A stretch of 64,000 nucleotides of DNA from Apostichopus japonicus (GCF_037975245.1 NC_092578.1:3841001-3905000), one strand, 5' to 3'. Shown: positions 27,781-41,010, counted from the stretch's first letter. Notes: generated by a model not told the origin, from the sequence alone. Translations and numbers: made by a program.

Positions 27781-27848
27781 GGATCCATAGTTAGGATCCA
27801 TAGTATCCATAGGATCCATAGGATCCATAGGATCCATAGGATCCATAG
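27781..27848 (+). repeat. (GGATCCATA)n minisatellite
   Basis: Seven or so copies of the 9-base unit GGATCCATA; the first are interrupted (GTTA, GT, partial ATCCATA) and the last four or five are regular. It starts at the outer base of the TIR element and ends in an (AT)n tract. Confidence 0.85.
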
Positions 27849-27905
27849 TATATATATATATATATATATATATATGTTTATATATATATATATATATATA
27901 TATAT

Positions 27906-27963
<58 letters not shown>
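27849..27963. repeat. (AT)n microsatellite
   Basis: AT tract with two TATGTTTAT interruptions; a short (TG)n run follows. Confidence 0.95.
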
Positions 27964-27966
<3 letters not shown>

Positions 27967-29230
27967 TCTGTGCGTGTGTGTGTATGTTTGTGTATACCAT
28001 CTGTCTTTGTGTTAAACTCAAGTTTAATGGCTGGATTTCTTTTTCATTGTGTTTGCATATTTAGAAAACTTTTCCAAACTTAATATATACCCTTTATCTT
28101 CTACATCTGAACAGGATGATTAAAATCTATTTTTATGAAGAGGATTTGATTACGGTATATTGTGGTTAAATGAGTTTTGAAGAAGTTATCAACCGCACGA
28201 ATTTTCACGAAAGTTCGTGATGAGATGATTAATAACGTGAGGACTTACATGGATTCGAGCCAAGCAACCTGTCTTAAGTCAAGTAAATATAACCAACTTC
28301 CCCCCTGGCAGTTTTCCCTGTGGGAAAGTTGAAGTGCGTTCATAGATAACGATCTTCCATGAAAAAATACAGATTCCGTTGGGTTTGATTTTATCACCAT
28401 TCCCTCAACACAAACTACGAAATTTGTCTTAATTTAAGTCAAACAAAACAAAGAACAAAATAATACGAGATTTGGCCTCGTAAATGTATATATTCCTTAC
28501 TTTTCAAAGCATCATGGGCAATATAGAATGCTTGAGATACAAGTTATAGATATAGAACAACATGTTCAGCTTAAGTATATATAGACACTAAGATAAGCTA
28601 TTGGTGACGCCGAAAGTCATAAAAGTTTTGAACAATACTAAACTATATTTGTTTATTCATTTTTTTAGTGACTACGAAGAAGAAAAATTCGTTGGCATGA
28701 CGTAGAACGTCTTAAAATAATCTAATCTAACTCTTTTCTTGAATAGTAAACGAACAACAACAATCAATTCTGTGGTCTTACATATATATAGTATAGAGTT
28801 AAACATAGCACACGAGTGTTGTAACTACCCAAGGATGTCATTTAAATTCCGATATTATGTATGATATATATGCGTGCCAAGTGTTGCAAATATAGCCAAT
28901 AATATTGTCTTAACTCTTGATATTATGAACCTGTATTACGTTTAATACATAACTATAGAACACGTGCGTTGTGTTACAAATATCGCCAAGAATATACTAT
29001 TTCATTCTGATATACTAGAACCATTCTCAACATTTTGAGGATATATCTGCTGAATGTTGCTGCAATGTTAGCCAACAAAACCATCTATATGTGATATATG
29101 CCAGTTTACAACACGCAATACAATTACATAGCGCACGTGCTGAGTGTTGCAATTGTAGGCCAACATACACCATTTATTTCATTGCGCATGTACGTGTAGT
29201 GTTCTGTTATATGCCAACATATTATCCAAC

Positions 29231-29235
<5 letters not shown>

Positions 29236-29303
<68 letters not shown>

Positions 29304-29312
29304 CATATATAA
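29236..29312. repeat. (AT)n microsatellite
   Basis: AT tract with two ACAT interruptions. Confidence 0.95.
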
Positions 29313-30434
29313 TATAATCTTACGCTTGTTTAATGTGTATACTTAAATAGCACACGTTAATGTCATAACGAGACATAATATTTATAGTCATGATAACATC
29401 TTAAAATCTTTAAGCCCCCAAGTCGAGTGTTACAATAATAAGTCAATGGGTACCATCTTAACCCCGCCTCCCCCCCACTTTTATATATGCAAATCGCGGC
29501 TAGGATGATGTGGTTTTGACTTCAGAATGCCACAAGTTTCGCGAAAATTTGTTAAGCAGTCAACTTTAGTCAACGGAAAACCCTTTAATAGAGCAACAAC
29601 AGACAACCTAAACAATCCTAATTTTAACTTGTTTAAAATAAATGCCTGATGAACACCTCCACCAAAAAGCATGTTATTGCAAGATATTTTCTCGTAACAA
29701 TTATTGAAATTTACCCTTAATTCCAATTCATCAAATTTCATTATTTTGTTTTCTTTTTACTTCTTTTTCTTTTCTTTTTTCTTCGTTGTTTTTTTTTGGC
29801 CTCCATGGAATACAAAATGCTGTAAGGATTTTGATTTTGACCTAAAGATACAGAAAAGTCATTTTGTAAAACATTGACCTTCTTAACCACCGCCCAAAAA
29901 ATAACCCTTTTATGTAGTAACGTACTAGTAGTTTACTAGAGCCTGATAAATTTACCGACCTACCGGTAATGGCGGCGATTCCGCCCCAATATATCCTCTT
30001 AGGCCTCCTACGCTGATTTATCTTTCTCAAGCTCTGAAAATTTTAGATAATCCTCGTAAAGCCTTTTGATGGCTAGTAAATGTGTTGACTTTTAGGAGAA
30101 TTCAATCCGAAATTTTCTAAGTGAATAACTTCTAAAGCTGGATTGAAAAAAAGGACACATTTTTGGTAGTGTATATTTACATCTAGGTTGCATTGAAACA
30201 TCTCTGTTAGATCAAGAAAGATCAAGAGTTACTCTCCAATAAAACGAGACACATATACACTTTTAATTAAAACCCCATGTAACATGGATAACCTAGTTCT
30301 GTGAAGGTGTACAAAAAAAGGCCATAAACCCTGGAGGCTTAAAAAAAAAGAGTGGTTTCATTTTAAAAGAATCGGGGGTGAAAGAGACGTTATAAACGTG
30401 CTATGCGAGTTATTACAGATGTAAATACTTTCAG

Positions 30435-30555
30435 GGCATCCTTCGAAATCTGCGGCAGAACTCCTTATAAACAATCAAAGAGCACTTCAAACTATGTGAA
30501 ACCTCTCGAAGAGAACTTTAATGAACTGGAGTGCACCGCGATGACTGATTGCCAG
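30435..30555 (+). CDS. Candidate internal exon of an unknown gene
   Basis: A 121-base open stretch bounded by a plausible acceptor (ACTTTCAG ending at 30434) and a strong donor (CCAG|GTATGT at 30555/30556). It encodes about 40 residues including FEICGRTPYKQSKSTSNYVK and ending ELECTAMTDCQ. The intron phases would be 2 and 0. An alternative acceptor lies 16 bases upstream. No partner exon is evident, and the downstream stretch is cut at 30731 by a transposon-like end (CAGTGGCGTGCGC). No family is recognised; chance is a serious alternative. Confidence 0.22.
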
Positions 30556-30730
30556 GTATGTGCTGTCATTTTGTCCATGTGGTGCTGATGACGTATACCA
30601 TCAATATGCATATAGATCACATGACTTTAGTGATGATGCCGTAGTTCATATGCTCATATCACGTGATAATGGTACTACATACGAGTTTCAGGTTGTGCAA
30701 CCTAATGAAGGCTTGTACTTGGAATATGTT

Positions 30731-30800
30731 CAGTGGCGTGCGCAAACGATGGGGGGGGGGGAGTCATGTCCGCCCCACCATCTCCGACAGAGGGAGGAAA
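30731..30800 (+). mobile_element. hAT-like left end, partner not found
   Basis: CAGTGGCGTGCGCAAACG followed by a run of G resembles the tips of the hAT elements at 45.3 kb. I could not find a matching right end, so only the terminal part is annotated. Confidence 0.35.
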
Positions 30801-32189
30801 ACCGAGGGGGAATTTCTTTTTTCTTTTCTTTTTTAATAGAAGTTAATTACTTATTACGGTTACACCAATCACATCTAATTCGTGGGTGAAACTATAGACT
30901 TTCCGAAATTATCACTTTTATGCAAGATAACATAATTGGAATTTTTCTTAGCTTTCCTTCCCACTATATGCTCAATTATAATAAAAAAAATGTTCTAATA
31001 AAATTTCTTGTAAATGTATTACAAAGTATACCATATATAGCTCAAATATGACAATTACAAAAGTAAGACGAATTTAAAAATTTCGCTTAGATTTAGTTTT
31101 GCTATAAGTGCAGAGAACACCGCTTATAGGCAAAACGCTTTTCAAAACACAGCGTATTAGTGTCATTGTGACAACAGTTAAAGAAATCCCCATCGCGAAA
31201 TTTTTGTGTTTACCACAAGATGCTCTACCAAATTATCACTTCTATGGAACCATAATATGAAATTATTCTTAGCTTTAACTATAGCAACTATTAAATAAAA
31301 TGATCCTCAAAGTTACATCTTGATGTATCTAAAAAAAAGAGCAAGTATACCCATAGCTAAAAATGCCAGACACTTTTAAACATGATACCTCTTTTTTTCC
31401 CCTTCTTTTTTGAGCTAAAGGACAAAGTCTGGAATGAGGGAAGGGAGGGGGGTGATTTATGCTTTAAGGTAAAGGCAATAATATGACATACTTAAATAAC
31501 AGTTTAAAGCAATGTTAGTAACCCCGATCCCGAAATTCTCCTTCGAATTATTTTTTGCAAAGTATAGGGTAACCATAATTATCTATCGTGTCTGATTACA
31601 AAGAATAGACTTATGCTCTATAGAATAAGCTAACTGTCTGTGACTTGCCCATGGTATATATAACTCTCTCGGAGACAAATAAATAATATACGTGACAATA
31701 TTTTATTTTCAGAGTCATCTCCAATAGTCTCAATTTGTTTTCACTTCCCCCTATATATGTCGTTGAATCTTAATAAATTAGTAGCGCAACCCAAAAATAA
31801 AATTGAGTCAGCAGGGCCGGTCAAAAATAATTACTTGAAAACGTTCTTCGCTTACTCAAGTTATACCTTTTGGTTTGACCTTATACAGGACTCGACCAAA
31901 GATTTATTAAATGGCTCTCAAAGTACTACAAATAAATCATAAGTTTAATTACTCGTTGCCGATGTCGCTCTTATAGTATTGATACAAAAAATCAAACAAC
32001 TGGTATATTTTTCTCTCTTTTCCTTGATTCGTAATATTCTTGTGAAACTATCATCATCCGTTGAGAGAGTGTAATGGAAATATGATCAGCCTTATAACGG
32101 CGTCTGTGTTCTATGGGAGATGCATTTAAAATGTCACAAGTAATCAGCTAATATCCGTAACTATCAAATACACTCAGCCTTATATAGAG

Positions 32190-32830
32190 TAATAATGTTT
32201 ACGTTTCAATTCTAGTGGTGCTTATATTACGGGTCGACCTTTTTCTTGATTAGAATGTTCCATTAGTGACGTCACATGAGAGGTCACGTGGCTGATGAGA
32301 CTTCGTTATCGGTGAACCGACCTAAGGATGTAGTGTGTGGAGTTAGACATCACTTGTGAGGTGTCCCCCAACTCTGGAACGTTGTTAATGTTGGTCACCA
32401 TATTGAAATCAACTCATATCTCGGGGTGTAATTTTACGTTTCAACTTCAGTTTGGTTAGAATATTTGGTACGCGTGAAGATGACGTCACATCCGGGTCAT
32501 ATATATTACTGTTGATATTTCGTCTTCTGGTATAGTAACGGCTCTGAGGAAGCGAAGATATTAATAAAATGTTGGGAAATCAATGTATCGTTGATCCCCT
32601 CCGGGTCATGAGGGAGTTGGTATACGGCGCCAACTTTGCGACTATTTTGATGTTGATAACTAGTAAAAGATAACTCAGATATCGGAGAATAATTTTATAA
32701 TGGACTCAATTCTAGTGGTGCATTTTTCAGAATGATTTTCTGATTAGAGTGTTTTATACGTAAAGGAGACTTCACTTTCGAGTCACATGACTGTTGAGAA
32801 TGCATCATCCTAAGGATAACGAATACTGAC
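32190..32830 (+). repeat. Diverged tandem array, three units with CRE-like sites
   Basis: Three units share CAATTCTAGTGGTGC, TGATTAGA.TGTT and GTCACATGA...GCTGATGAGA-like blocks, with spacings of about 214 and 288 bases. Units 1 and 2 carry TGACGTCA (32267-32274 and 32481-32488); unit 3 has the degraded GACTTCAC at 32768. A further partial unit (CTGATCCCC...CGGGTCATG) is at 33430-33540. Confidence 0.6.
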
Positions 32831-32999
32831 CTAAGAATGACGAATATTGACCATAGGGACGGGGTCTGTGCATATTATTATCTCATCTCTCCCATAGGAA
32901 GAATGAGCTATTGCAGTTCCTTCACTAGTTGGGCCATATACAGCTATGTCAGTTGCCATAGCAATAGTTGCCATGATAATGTTTACTTTTCCTGAGTAG

Positions 33000-33240
33000 T
33001 TACTCTCGGGGGCCGACCCATGGTGGGGCTATCCCAGGGTGACCGGAAGTCAATGACTGAGGGCAAGGTCAAAACGTTTCCGTGTGTGTGTATGTTTGTG
33101 TGGGTGTGTCCTCCTAAACGGCAGGGCCGATTTTCTTCAAACTTGGTGGGAAGGTACCCTAGGGTGGACCCTTGTGTCTCGCAGGCTCCCACCCACCCCC
33201 ACACCTCCCGGAACCAATGCAATAGGTCAAATTAGTGAAA
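33000..33240 (+). repeat. Probable dispersed repeat with TTTTCTTCAAACTTGG motif
   Basis: Contains a GTGTGT stretch followed by GGCAGGGCCGATTTTCTTC and AAACTTGGTGGGAAGG, a layout seen in repeats of several invertebrates. No second copy in this window, so this rests on resemblance alone. Confidence 0.3.
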
Positions 33241-33540
33241 GTCGGAAAACATTGAATTGACAAAACCTTTACAACTCTAATGGAAATGTCAAGTATATAC
33301 TTTCCTCCGATTGCCAGATTGCGTATAGCTAATAATAAATTTGTTCACTTGAAATCAGTGCTGGCGATGAGATATGCAATTCCGTGGATTACCATCTTGT
33401 GTTATATGAATCACGACAGAAATAAAGTTATTCTAAATGGGGAAATATTCTTGGAATGACGATTTTCAGGTGTTAATCAATGTATGTAGCCTGATCCCCG
33501 CGCGGGTCATGCGAGCATTTGAACAGTGTCAACTGTGGTA

Positions 33541-33780
33541 CTTCGGGGATATCCACGGACAGAGGATGGTGTACTTGAAATGTCAAGATGACTTTGGTGG
33601 CTTTAATGTTTAATCTACCGATCGAGAGCTATGATTTCATTTCGATTCAATTCAAATAACCGGGAAACTTCGTTGGCCCTTTTGAAATCATTTTCTGTAT
33701 GCATTTGATAATTATTACTGTATATTTAAAGTGTCTGAACGACAAACATTGGTATGAACATAAAGAAAACATTTATTATG
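33541..33780 (+). repeat. Dispersed repeat, copy 2 (partner at 0.5 kb)
   Basis: Second copy of the repeat at 498-740, roughly three quarters identical by eye. It follows a fragment (33430-33540) resembling units of the 32.2-32.8 kb array, so the two may belong to one larger element. Confidence 0.7.
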
Positions 33781-33793
33781 TCACTAGATGTAG

Positions 33794-33967
33794 ATGTATA
33801 CATATGTATATATATGCATAAATATACATATGTATATGTATGTATATATATATATAAATATATATATAAATATATATATATATACATATATATATATATG
33901 TATATATATGTAAATGTATACATATGTATATATATGCATAAATATACATATGTATATGTATACATAT

Positions 33968-34016
<49 letters not shown>
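33794..34016. repeat. AT-rich block with a 46-base direct duplication and (AT)n
   Basis: ATGTATACATATGTATATAT and the following 26 bases occur at 33794 and again at 33914, exactly 120 bases apart. (AT)n follows at 33980-34016. Confidence 0.8.
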
Positions 34017-34020
<4 letters not shown>

Positions 34021-34570
34021 AATTATTCAGTTGAGTTTCTCGAGAAGGTCAAACGAGGTCACCAAGTTATCTTTTAAATTATACTTATACGATGTTGCTA
34101 TAGGTTCCTCCAAATAAGGCGATAGCGAAATACAAACTTGTATATATCAGCTCCCCGATCTGAGATCATTATATTTCAACCTCTTTGCCGAACGAAAACA
34201 AAGTTTATTTTTCCAATATATCGGCCGACGAAGGTAGATGCCATACCTGTAGCATAGCACTGGAAAATAGGACGTAAGATGCGAGATAACACAGATTAAG
34301 CGAGATAACATCTTAAGTTCCTCTTTGAATTTTAACATAAGCCTACCCCACCTATTTGTCTTTGCCATCAAAAAGGGAAAAAATATACATAATAGTAATT
34401 GCCTTATAACAACTCTCCGTCTACGTCATTGATATATACGCTGGCATTATTTCAAACAGTAAAGCGTGCAGTAGGGACGTTCATCGTGGTATGAGAAAAT
34501 GGCGGTATACAAGACTCCTATATGCGCGAATATGGCGAAGAGTACATAATGTAGCACTATAGTATACCGT

Positions 34571-34885
34571 GAGAGCGTGGTGGCCAATTGGCTAAGGCGT
34601 CGGACTCGTGATCCAAGGATTGCTGGTTCGAGTCCTGCCTGTAGTTCATTACGTTGTGTCCTTGGGCAAGATGCTTTATCTCACTTGCCTCTCTCCACCC
34701 AGGGGTTAAATGGGTACCTGTGAGGTAACTTGTCATTGGGCGCAGTATATAACTGCTGCCGACTGGAGGGGTTTCTCTCTGGGACAGGTTATCGTTGACC
34801 AGGGTAATATAACGTCTGTAAAGCGCTATGAGACCTGGTATAAAGCGCTATATAAAAAGCAAATATTATATTATTATTAGTATCA
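34571..34885 (+). mobile_element. SINE family B, copy 2 with complete 3' tail
   Basis: The head (A box GGCCAATTGGCTAAGGC, B box GGTTCGAGTCC) and central domain GTTGTGTCCTTGGGCAAG match copy 1. It ends in GTAAAGCGCTATGAG, GCGCTATATAAA and an ATTATTATT tail, a form expected of a SINE that borrows the 3' end of a LINE. Confidence 0.8.
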
Positions 34886-36076
34886 ATACTGCTAAACGGT
34901 ATTCAAAATGCTCGGGTACAATTAGGATGAGTACAAATCTATGACGTGGTGTACGAGTACACATGTTTAAGTATATGGGAGTATAAATGAGTATGGATAT
35001 AACGACTCAAACTACAACTGTGATTTCAAATAAATCCGGCTTAATTCATGAGGATACATATATATTTTCTCCAGACTCACACTTGTAAAATTTCTGCTGC
35101 AAAATCATAAAACGAAATTACCTTTTTCTCTCTCCTCACGGCGTCTCAAGCCCTTTCGCGGACCTTTCATAATTCTCAACCGAATTAGGCAACTTTTTGC
35201 TTTCTTTCAAAGATATAAATTTTACAGCGTAAAGTTTTTCTCCCCCTTACCATAATGGAGTCAACTCCTTTCTTCCTTTTCCATTACTTTCAAGTTCAAT
35301 TTCTAATAACTCATTCTTTTCCTATTAAGTTTCCTTTAATCTATTAGTCTTTGGCCTTGATCTTCTCAAATATCTCCAGGGGTTTCCTTCCTATTGTTTT
35401 TGTCTCACAGCCTAACAAAAATAAAAAAGGAGTGACATTTTATTTGATTTCTTTTTTTATTACTTTTATTTCTTAATTTTTATCTCAGCTTTTGATTCTC
35501 TCGATTTCGATCCATTGACCCTCTGCACATTTCCGCTCTAGGAGAAAAAAAGGCGGAAGGGACAAATATATCCTTGGAGCAAAGTAACCGTGTGAAAACT
35601 AAAGCATCTGCTTCATTCAACTCAATTGCTTTCAATTGGATTATCTTTCGTCTAAAATGTCGAGGGCAATTTAAAGGTTCTTCGGAATTTTTGTTTTAAG
35701 GTCTCAAGTACTGCAATCTACGATAGCTTTGTCGCGTTCGATTGAACTTCAAAGTCCTGTTCTATTTTCTGAAATACTCGGTGTGTGATTGTCAAGCCTT
35801 CAGCATTCTCTGTTTTTCCCCTTTCTTTTTCTTCTTCTTCTAATGAAGCTGCGGGGGTGACGATAGAGACTAGACGGATTCGAGAGGTATACCACGGGTA
35901 GCAAGATTACCACTTTATATACACTTTCTTTTACATATGATACTTCAGAATATTCTCTTGATAAAAAATATCAACCATCTGCTTGGATTCAATTTGTTAA
36001 AGACTTTAGGCTGATGGAGGAACTGGTTGGAAAGGTATAGAATAAGTCATATGACATTAAAGGTACTATATTCATG

Positions 36077-36180
36077 CAGTGGCAGACATTGTGATCATGG
36101 GGGTAGGAGCGGGGGTGGGGCACCGGGGGCACGTCCCCCTCCCCCCAACACTTTTTCCAAAATAGCAAATGTGCCTTACT
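36077..36180 (+). mobile_element. hAT-like left end, partner not found
   Basis: CAGTGGCAGACATTG followed by a G-rich/C-rich hairpin (GCACCGGGGGCACGTCCCCCT in part) and ACACTTTTTCC resembles subterminal sequence of the other hAT MITEs. No right terminus was identified. Confidence 0.35.
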
Positions 36181-39100
36181 GGCAAACAAAATGTGCACCT
36201 ATAATGAAGAACTGTCTTTTGGATATCTTAAGTATACCAACACATCATATATATTTAAGTGATATGGCCGGTGTGTATTGGTTTATAGCATAACGAGTGG
36301 TGGTTGTGGAATGAGAAAGTGCCCCTCTGATGTTGTTTAGGATGGATAAATTAAGCTTCGGCTTCCCTTGGTTGCTCCTATATACACAGAAGCCTACAGT
36401 AATGCGTAAAATAATATACATAACCAAAGTGATAATATAATTTTGAAGCTGTCTAACATAAACTTTGGCTGAATATAAATGATAATTACGTAACTATATG
36501 CCAGACGCATCGGCCAATGACCTAACATCATATATCTTTAACACACACCCCATACTCATCCTACCCCCCCCATTCCCCTCCCTTCTCATTCCAGCTGTAC
36601 TCGACAAATCCGTTTGAAGCAGTTTCTTATTTATCTTTATTCGTGTTTCTGTTATAATTGAAACCGTCAAAGATAACATCCCCATCGGTATCAAAGTGGC
36701 AATGAAATTTCCTTTGCAACTTTTAATGTTACAAGACAGGCAGTTTCTTTATTTCCCCATTACTCCGCAGAAAAAAGGACTGCGGGTTAATGCAACAGCT
36801 ATCAATCAATATATTTTAAAACAGCCTCCAACTATAACTTAATACAGAACTTAAAAGTGATCATTCGGTTTGGTTTTACAGTATTATCTCCTGATGTTTT
36901 CCTCTTTATACGCTTGATACTATTTATAATAACAATCTCTAGTGATTGCATTACATTCTCATGTTTTTTTCCTTCTTCTTAATCTTTCTTAATTTTGGCT
37001 TATTCGACAACCCCCCCCCCCCCCCATTGTTCAGCTCTCTTCTCCTCCTTCTGTGTTAATTACGCTTTATTCATATCATTGTCTTAGAGGCTTATTTGCT
37101 AATAATACAAGGAGGAACCATTAACATTTATTTCAGCTGCGATCGTGTATTTTTTTTTCCCTCTTGGTCTTGTTCTTCTTTAATTTTTTTTTTTGGCTGT
37201 GAAATACTTTTCAAAAGAGAGTTTATTTCCCGAGGATAAATTTGATTTAGTCTTGCTGATGCAGCAAATAACAGCTGCTCTGGAATTCCTTCTGGAAAAT
37301 AATATATCATCTTGTTGTTTGTAATGAGGTAAGGATTGTGTTAAAGGGGACATACGGTTGTTTTATTTATTTTGTCAGATTTCATAAAATCCTCACTGTG
37401 ACTCAACTGCATTTGTTTGCCGTTGCCCGCTTTTCGTGTTGCCTTCCCTGTAATGGACAGTCAATTTTGACAGGATCATCAATGTTAGGTACTTTAGAGA
37501 GAAAAATAGGTTTACAATCAATGGAATTGTTTAATTTAATCTCTCTTTGAGTGTGATATTCTATTAAGGAATAGGATATAACCGTTTGCGTAATGCAATA
37601 AACAACAATATCAAACGCCATTGGGCGGTGGTAAATTAGTTAGGCTACTGTGTGGTATTCATGTCAAAAACGAACAGGGGTTAGAGTGAGGAAGAGAAGA
37701 ACTGCACATTACCACTTAACTAACTGAGCTAAATGGCTTCAACACCTTACTAAAAATGAAACCAACTCTATCGTTAATGCTTGCTTTTGTGATCGTTTCG
37801 TGGATCTACTTTGCTGTATTTAAAAAACACAACTAAACAAATATTTGTACCTGCAGAGCCATCGAGGACTCGTGTACAAACGTAACGAATTCCGAGTTAA
37901 GGTGACCTACGGGGAGTGGAGTGGCTTACAAGGGGGTTATAGGGATGCACAGAAGAATGATCTGTTATCTGTTAAGCAGAAAAATAAATAACAAACTATG
38001 TATTTCCAAAACGGCCAAAACATCTACGATTAAGTTCGCTTCCAAAGATCACTGAGAAGTCGTGCTAGGCCTATCCATATATGCGCAATGGCGATGACCT
38101 GCACGTATATACATTTTGCACGTATAGGTTGACGACTTCTTAACGCAATGATGTATGGCAGTAATGACACACATCACGCAATAATGAAGACATATAGTAC
38201 ACGCATGCAGGGGGTGATATATTTCTCATGATGTTACACATAATTACACAATGAAGCGATGCTATATACACGTGGCCTTGTGAAATTATCAATCAATTCG
38301 AGCTCGCTGTACTAGGTTTCATCAATTTAAAAACGCACTTCATATATTCTGTGTTTATTTTGACAAATTTGCAGGGGGGCTTAATCAGTCAACCCAATCT
38401 CAAGCTAAAAAACGTGATCCGAAATTTTCTTTCAAAGTCGGAAAGCATGAAAAGATTAATGCAGTTATATCTTTTACCGTTTGCAATTGAACTGTCAGAA
38501 TAGCAACCGTAAAATATTACGTTAACAATCAGATTGGAATGCTGGAAAAATAGAGTTGAGTTGAGTTCAAAAATTACTTTAGGTTTTTTATCTTCTTCAT
38601 ATCATCAAGGCATTATCTCTCTCTCTATCTTTTTCATCTACTTTTATTGAGGGGGAGGGGTGTATTTATTTTTTGTCGCTTACACGACAAAAAGAATTAT
38701 TGGGATATTCAGGGATAAGTAAACAACCTGAGGTAATTTATGCTACCCCTCGCAAATTAAATTTTCACTGCATGGATATCTACGTTGAATGTCTATGCTG
38801 AATTATAAAAGTTTGGCCTGAAATCTTACCATTCTTCATAAAACACATCAAAAATTGAACTTTCATATCAAAATTGTTAATTTTTATCCCAAATTTTTCA
38901 CTGTTGTTTTTATCTCAAACATTTCATTATGATGAAAATTTCAATCATGTTTTTACTCGAGAATTTAATTGTTTATCCTATAAAACCTTTGACTTTTCAT
39001 ACCACTCTTCAACCTGAGGTTATCATCCTATCCCCTCCCCCCATCCCCTCCCCCACCTGTTCCGATAAAATTATGGTAGCCTATATGCACTCTCTATTCC

Positions 39101-39583
39101 ATGTGTCGTTTCAAAGTGTTACCATTTAATTCCGAATCAACGGTCGACGCCTCGACCTGCATTGAACAGATATACAGAAATTAAAATTGCAGGAGTGATA
39201 CAAACATGCAAATTTATGTAAATGAAGGAATAATTTTTTGTTAGTATTGGAAATATTGCATTATCTATAATGGCTCTTGTTGAATGATTAAGATTGATGA
39301 ATGAAAACTTGTCTATAGAGAAAAGGATTTATTATTCCAATCTAACATCATAAAGATATTCAGCTGAGATTTTCTAGGTTTGCGACATATGAAGGGTGCC
39401 TCAATCTCCATATTCACCTCAAAATAGTAATTTTAGTGACAGGTCAACGGCTGCATGAGAGATTTCCCATTATTGAAAGTGTATATGAGTGGTGTAAAAC
39501 AGTTAATATAAGCTAAGTTGGGGTATACTGAGCAATGAAAAAGAGGGCCTAAAGAATGAACTATAAGATACAACAAATATGAT

Positions 39584-39620
<37 letters not shown>

Positions 39621-39689
39621 TATGATTGTACAGAGTGCACCCCTGGCGCTTTGAATCTGACAATCTGACAATTTTACACAGAAAAGCCT

Positions 39690-39800
39690 TAAAAATTTCC
39701 AGCCTCCAGCGGGATTCATAGCTGGGCCTCCTGCTCTACACGCGGTCGCCTTAACCAAATTGGCTATGGACTCATGATGGTATATCCAGAGGTTGGACGC
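39690..39800 (-). mobile_element. SINE family A, copy 3 (diverged, reverse strand)
   Basis: Read on the minus strand it shows CTCTGGATATACC, then GTCCATAGCC, a diverged A box, a degraded B box (GCTATGAATCCCG) and GGAGGCTGGAA, in the same order as the other copies. It is the oldest-looking member. A (GT)n/(AT)n tract at 39583-39620 lies on its 3' side. Confidence 0.6.
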
Positions 39801-40699
39801 CAGTAAAATAGAGGTCGTCATTTCACTGTAGGCCTCTCAATACTATAGTCACGTCATGTCACGTTTTTACCTTACTCTAGAGATTCTTGTCCAAACTTTG
39901 CATAAAGTTTGCATTTCATAACAGTTCCGTGGTCTCATCTCCATATCTTTTCTCTTTTGATGTATATAGATATATATAAACAGAGAGGCGAGAGTATTTG
40001 TCATTCATCCGAGAGGGATTTCTATTTGATGTAAATGGGATTTTTGTTTGTAATTTATAAAGCCATGTCATATATCATCCTCTGTTATTTGACTTGATGG
40101 TTGCACGTCTAAATAATCCGTCAGAGAGAGATACCACCGGTAGAATACTACCTGTGGATGGATCATGAAGAGCTGGTAAAGGTGATCGAATTGTTCAAGG
40201 ATAGCTCTTAAAGGAGCAATCAAACCTATAATAATACCATCTTAAGGGAATTCAAACTGGTTGTAGAATTTCTGTCGGAGTATGGGTAATTCTTTTCTTT
40301 TGGATTTATGACAAAAAAAGATGCTCTATTGACCATGGCTCACTGAACAGGGATGATATCTTAAACGGGTTCTCAAACGCACGATGAAATACGAACATTA
40401 CCACGAAATAAAATGTCCCATGACGAGAACTTGAAAGATTGTGACATTAAATGACCTGCAATGTTGACCTGACTTATAACATGAAGTTCGTGATACGACA
40501 TGCATTGTAAAGAAGAACCATTCGGTGAACAGATGTTTCCACATAATCAGCCCTCGCCCCTCCCCCCACCCACCCCGCATACACTTTCTCTTCCTTCAGG
40601 GCTGAACTCTTTAACCATGGATTAAGATTGAGTTTCCTAACGACCCACTCCCCTCCAAAGGTCATCCAGAACCACCAACGAATTTAAGGTCTTGGAGCA

Positions 40700-41010
40700 G
40701 ACTTGTAGTAAGTCCAAATTTGTACTCGTATTATTGTCTGTATTCAGAATCGCCCATCATGAATTGTATTCGTACTCGAGGCTTTTCTGAAAATCTAGCT
40801 TAAATTATAGAGCAAGATAGAGTAAGGGCGTACTCGTGTTTATAGTGCCTGGCATTCGTACTCGCTTACAAGGATTGTACTCGCACGAAGTGCATTCTGG
40901 AAATCTAGTATAGATTCTTGTGCAAGATTGAGTACTCAGGCTCTTGCTTAAAACGTTGTACGCATGCTCGTTCTCAAGCCAAATGGGAATTTTACTTGTA
41001 CTCGTTCTCA
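40700..41010 (+). repeat. Diverged tandem array, period about 115 bases
   Basis: Two clear units (from about 40758 and 40873) share ATTGTA.TCG, TTCTG.AAATCTAG and TAGA..AAGAT.GAGTA. A third partial unit precedes and another follows with TTGTACTCGTTCTCA. A reverse-strand fragment of similar type may lie at 34905-34960. Confidence 0.5.

Larger units (their letters stand above)
28000..32189. other. Non-coding stretch apart from the candidate exon
   Basis: Loosely repeated phrases around 28790-29220 (CACACGAGTGTTG, CACGTGCGTTGTG, CACGTGCTGAGTG, each followed by ACAA/GCAA...GCCAA) suggest another highly diverged tandem repeat of about 120-150 bases. No genes recognised beyond 30435-30555. Confidence 0.4.

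Noticed and set aside
32983-33235. Frames on both strands over the GTGTGT/CACACA stretch
   Set aside because: Low-complexity dinucleotide content inside a probable dispersed repeat.
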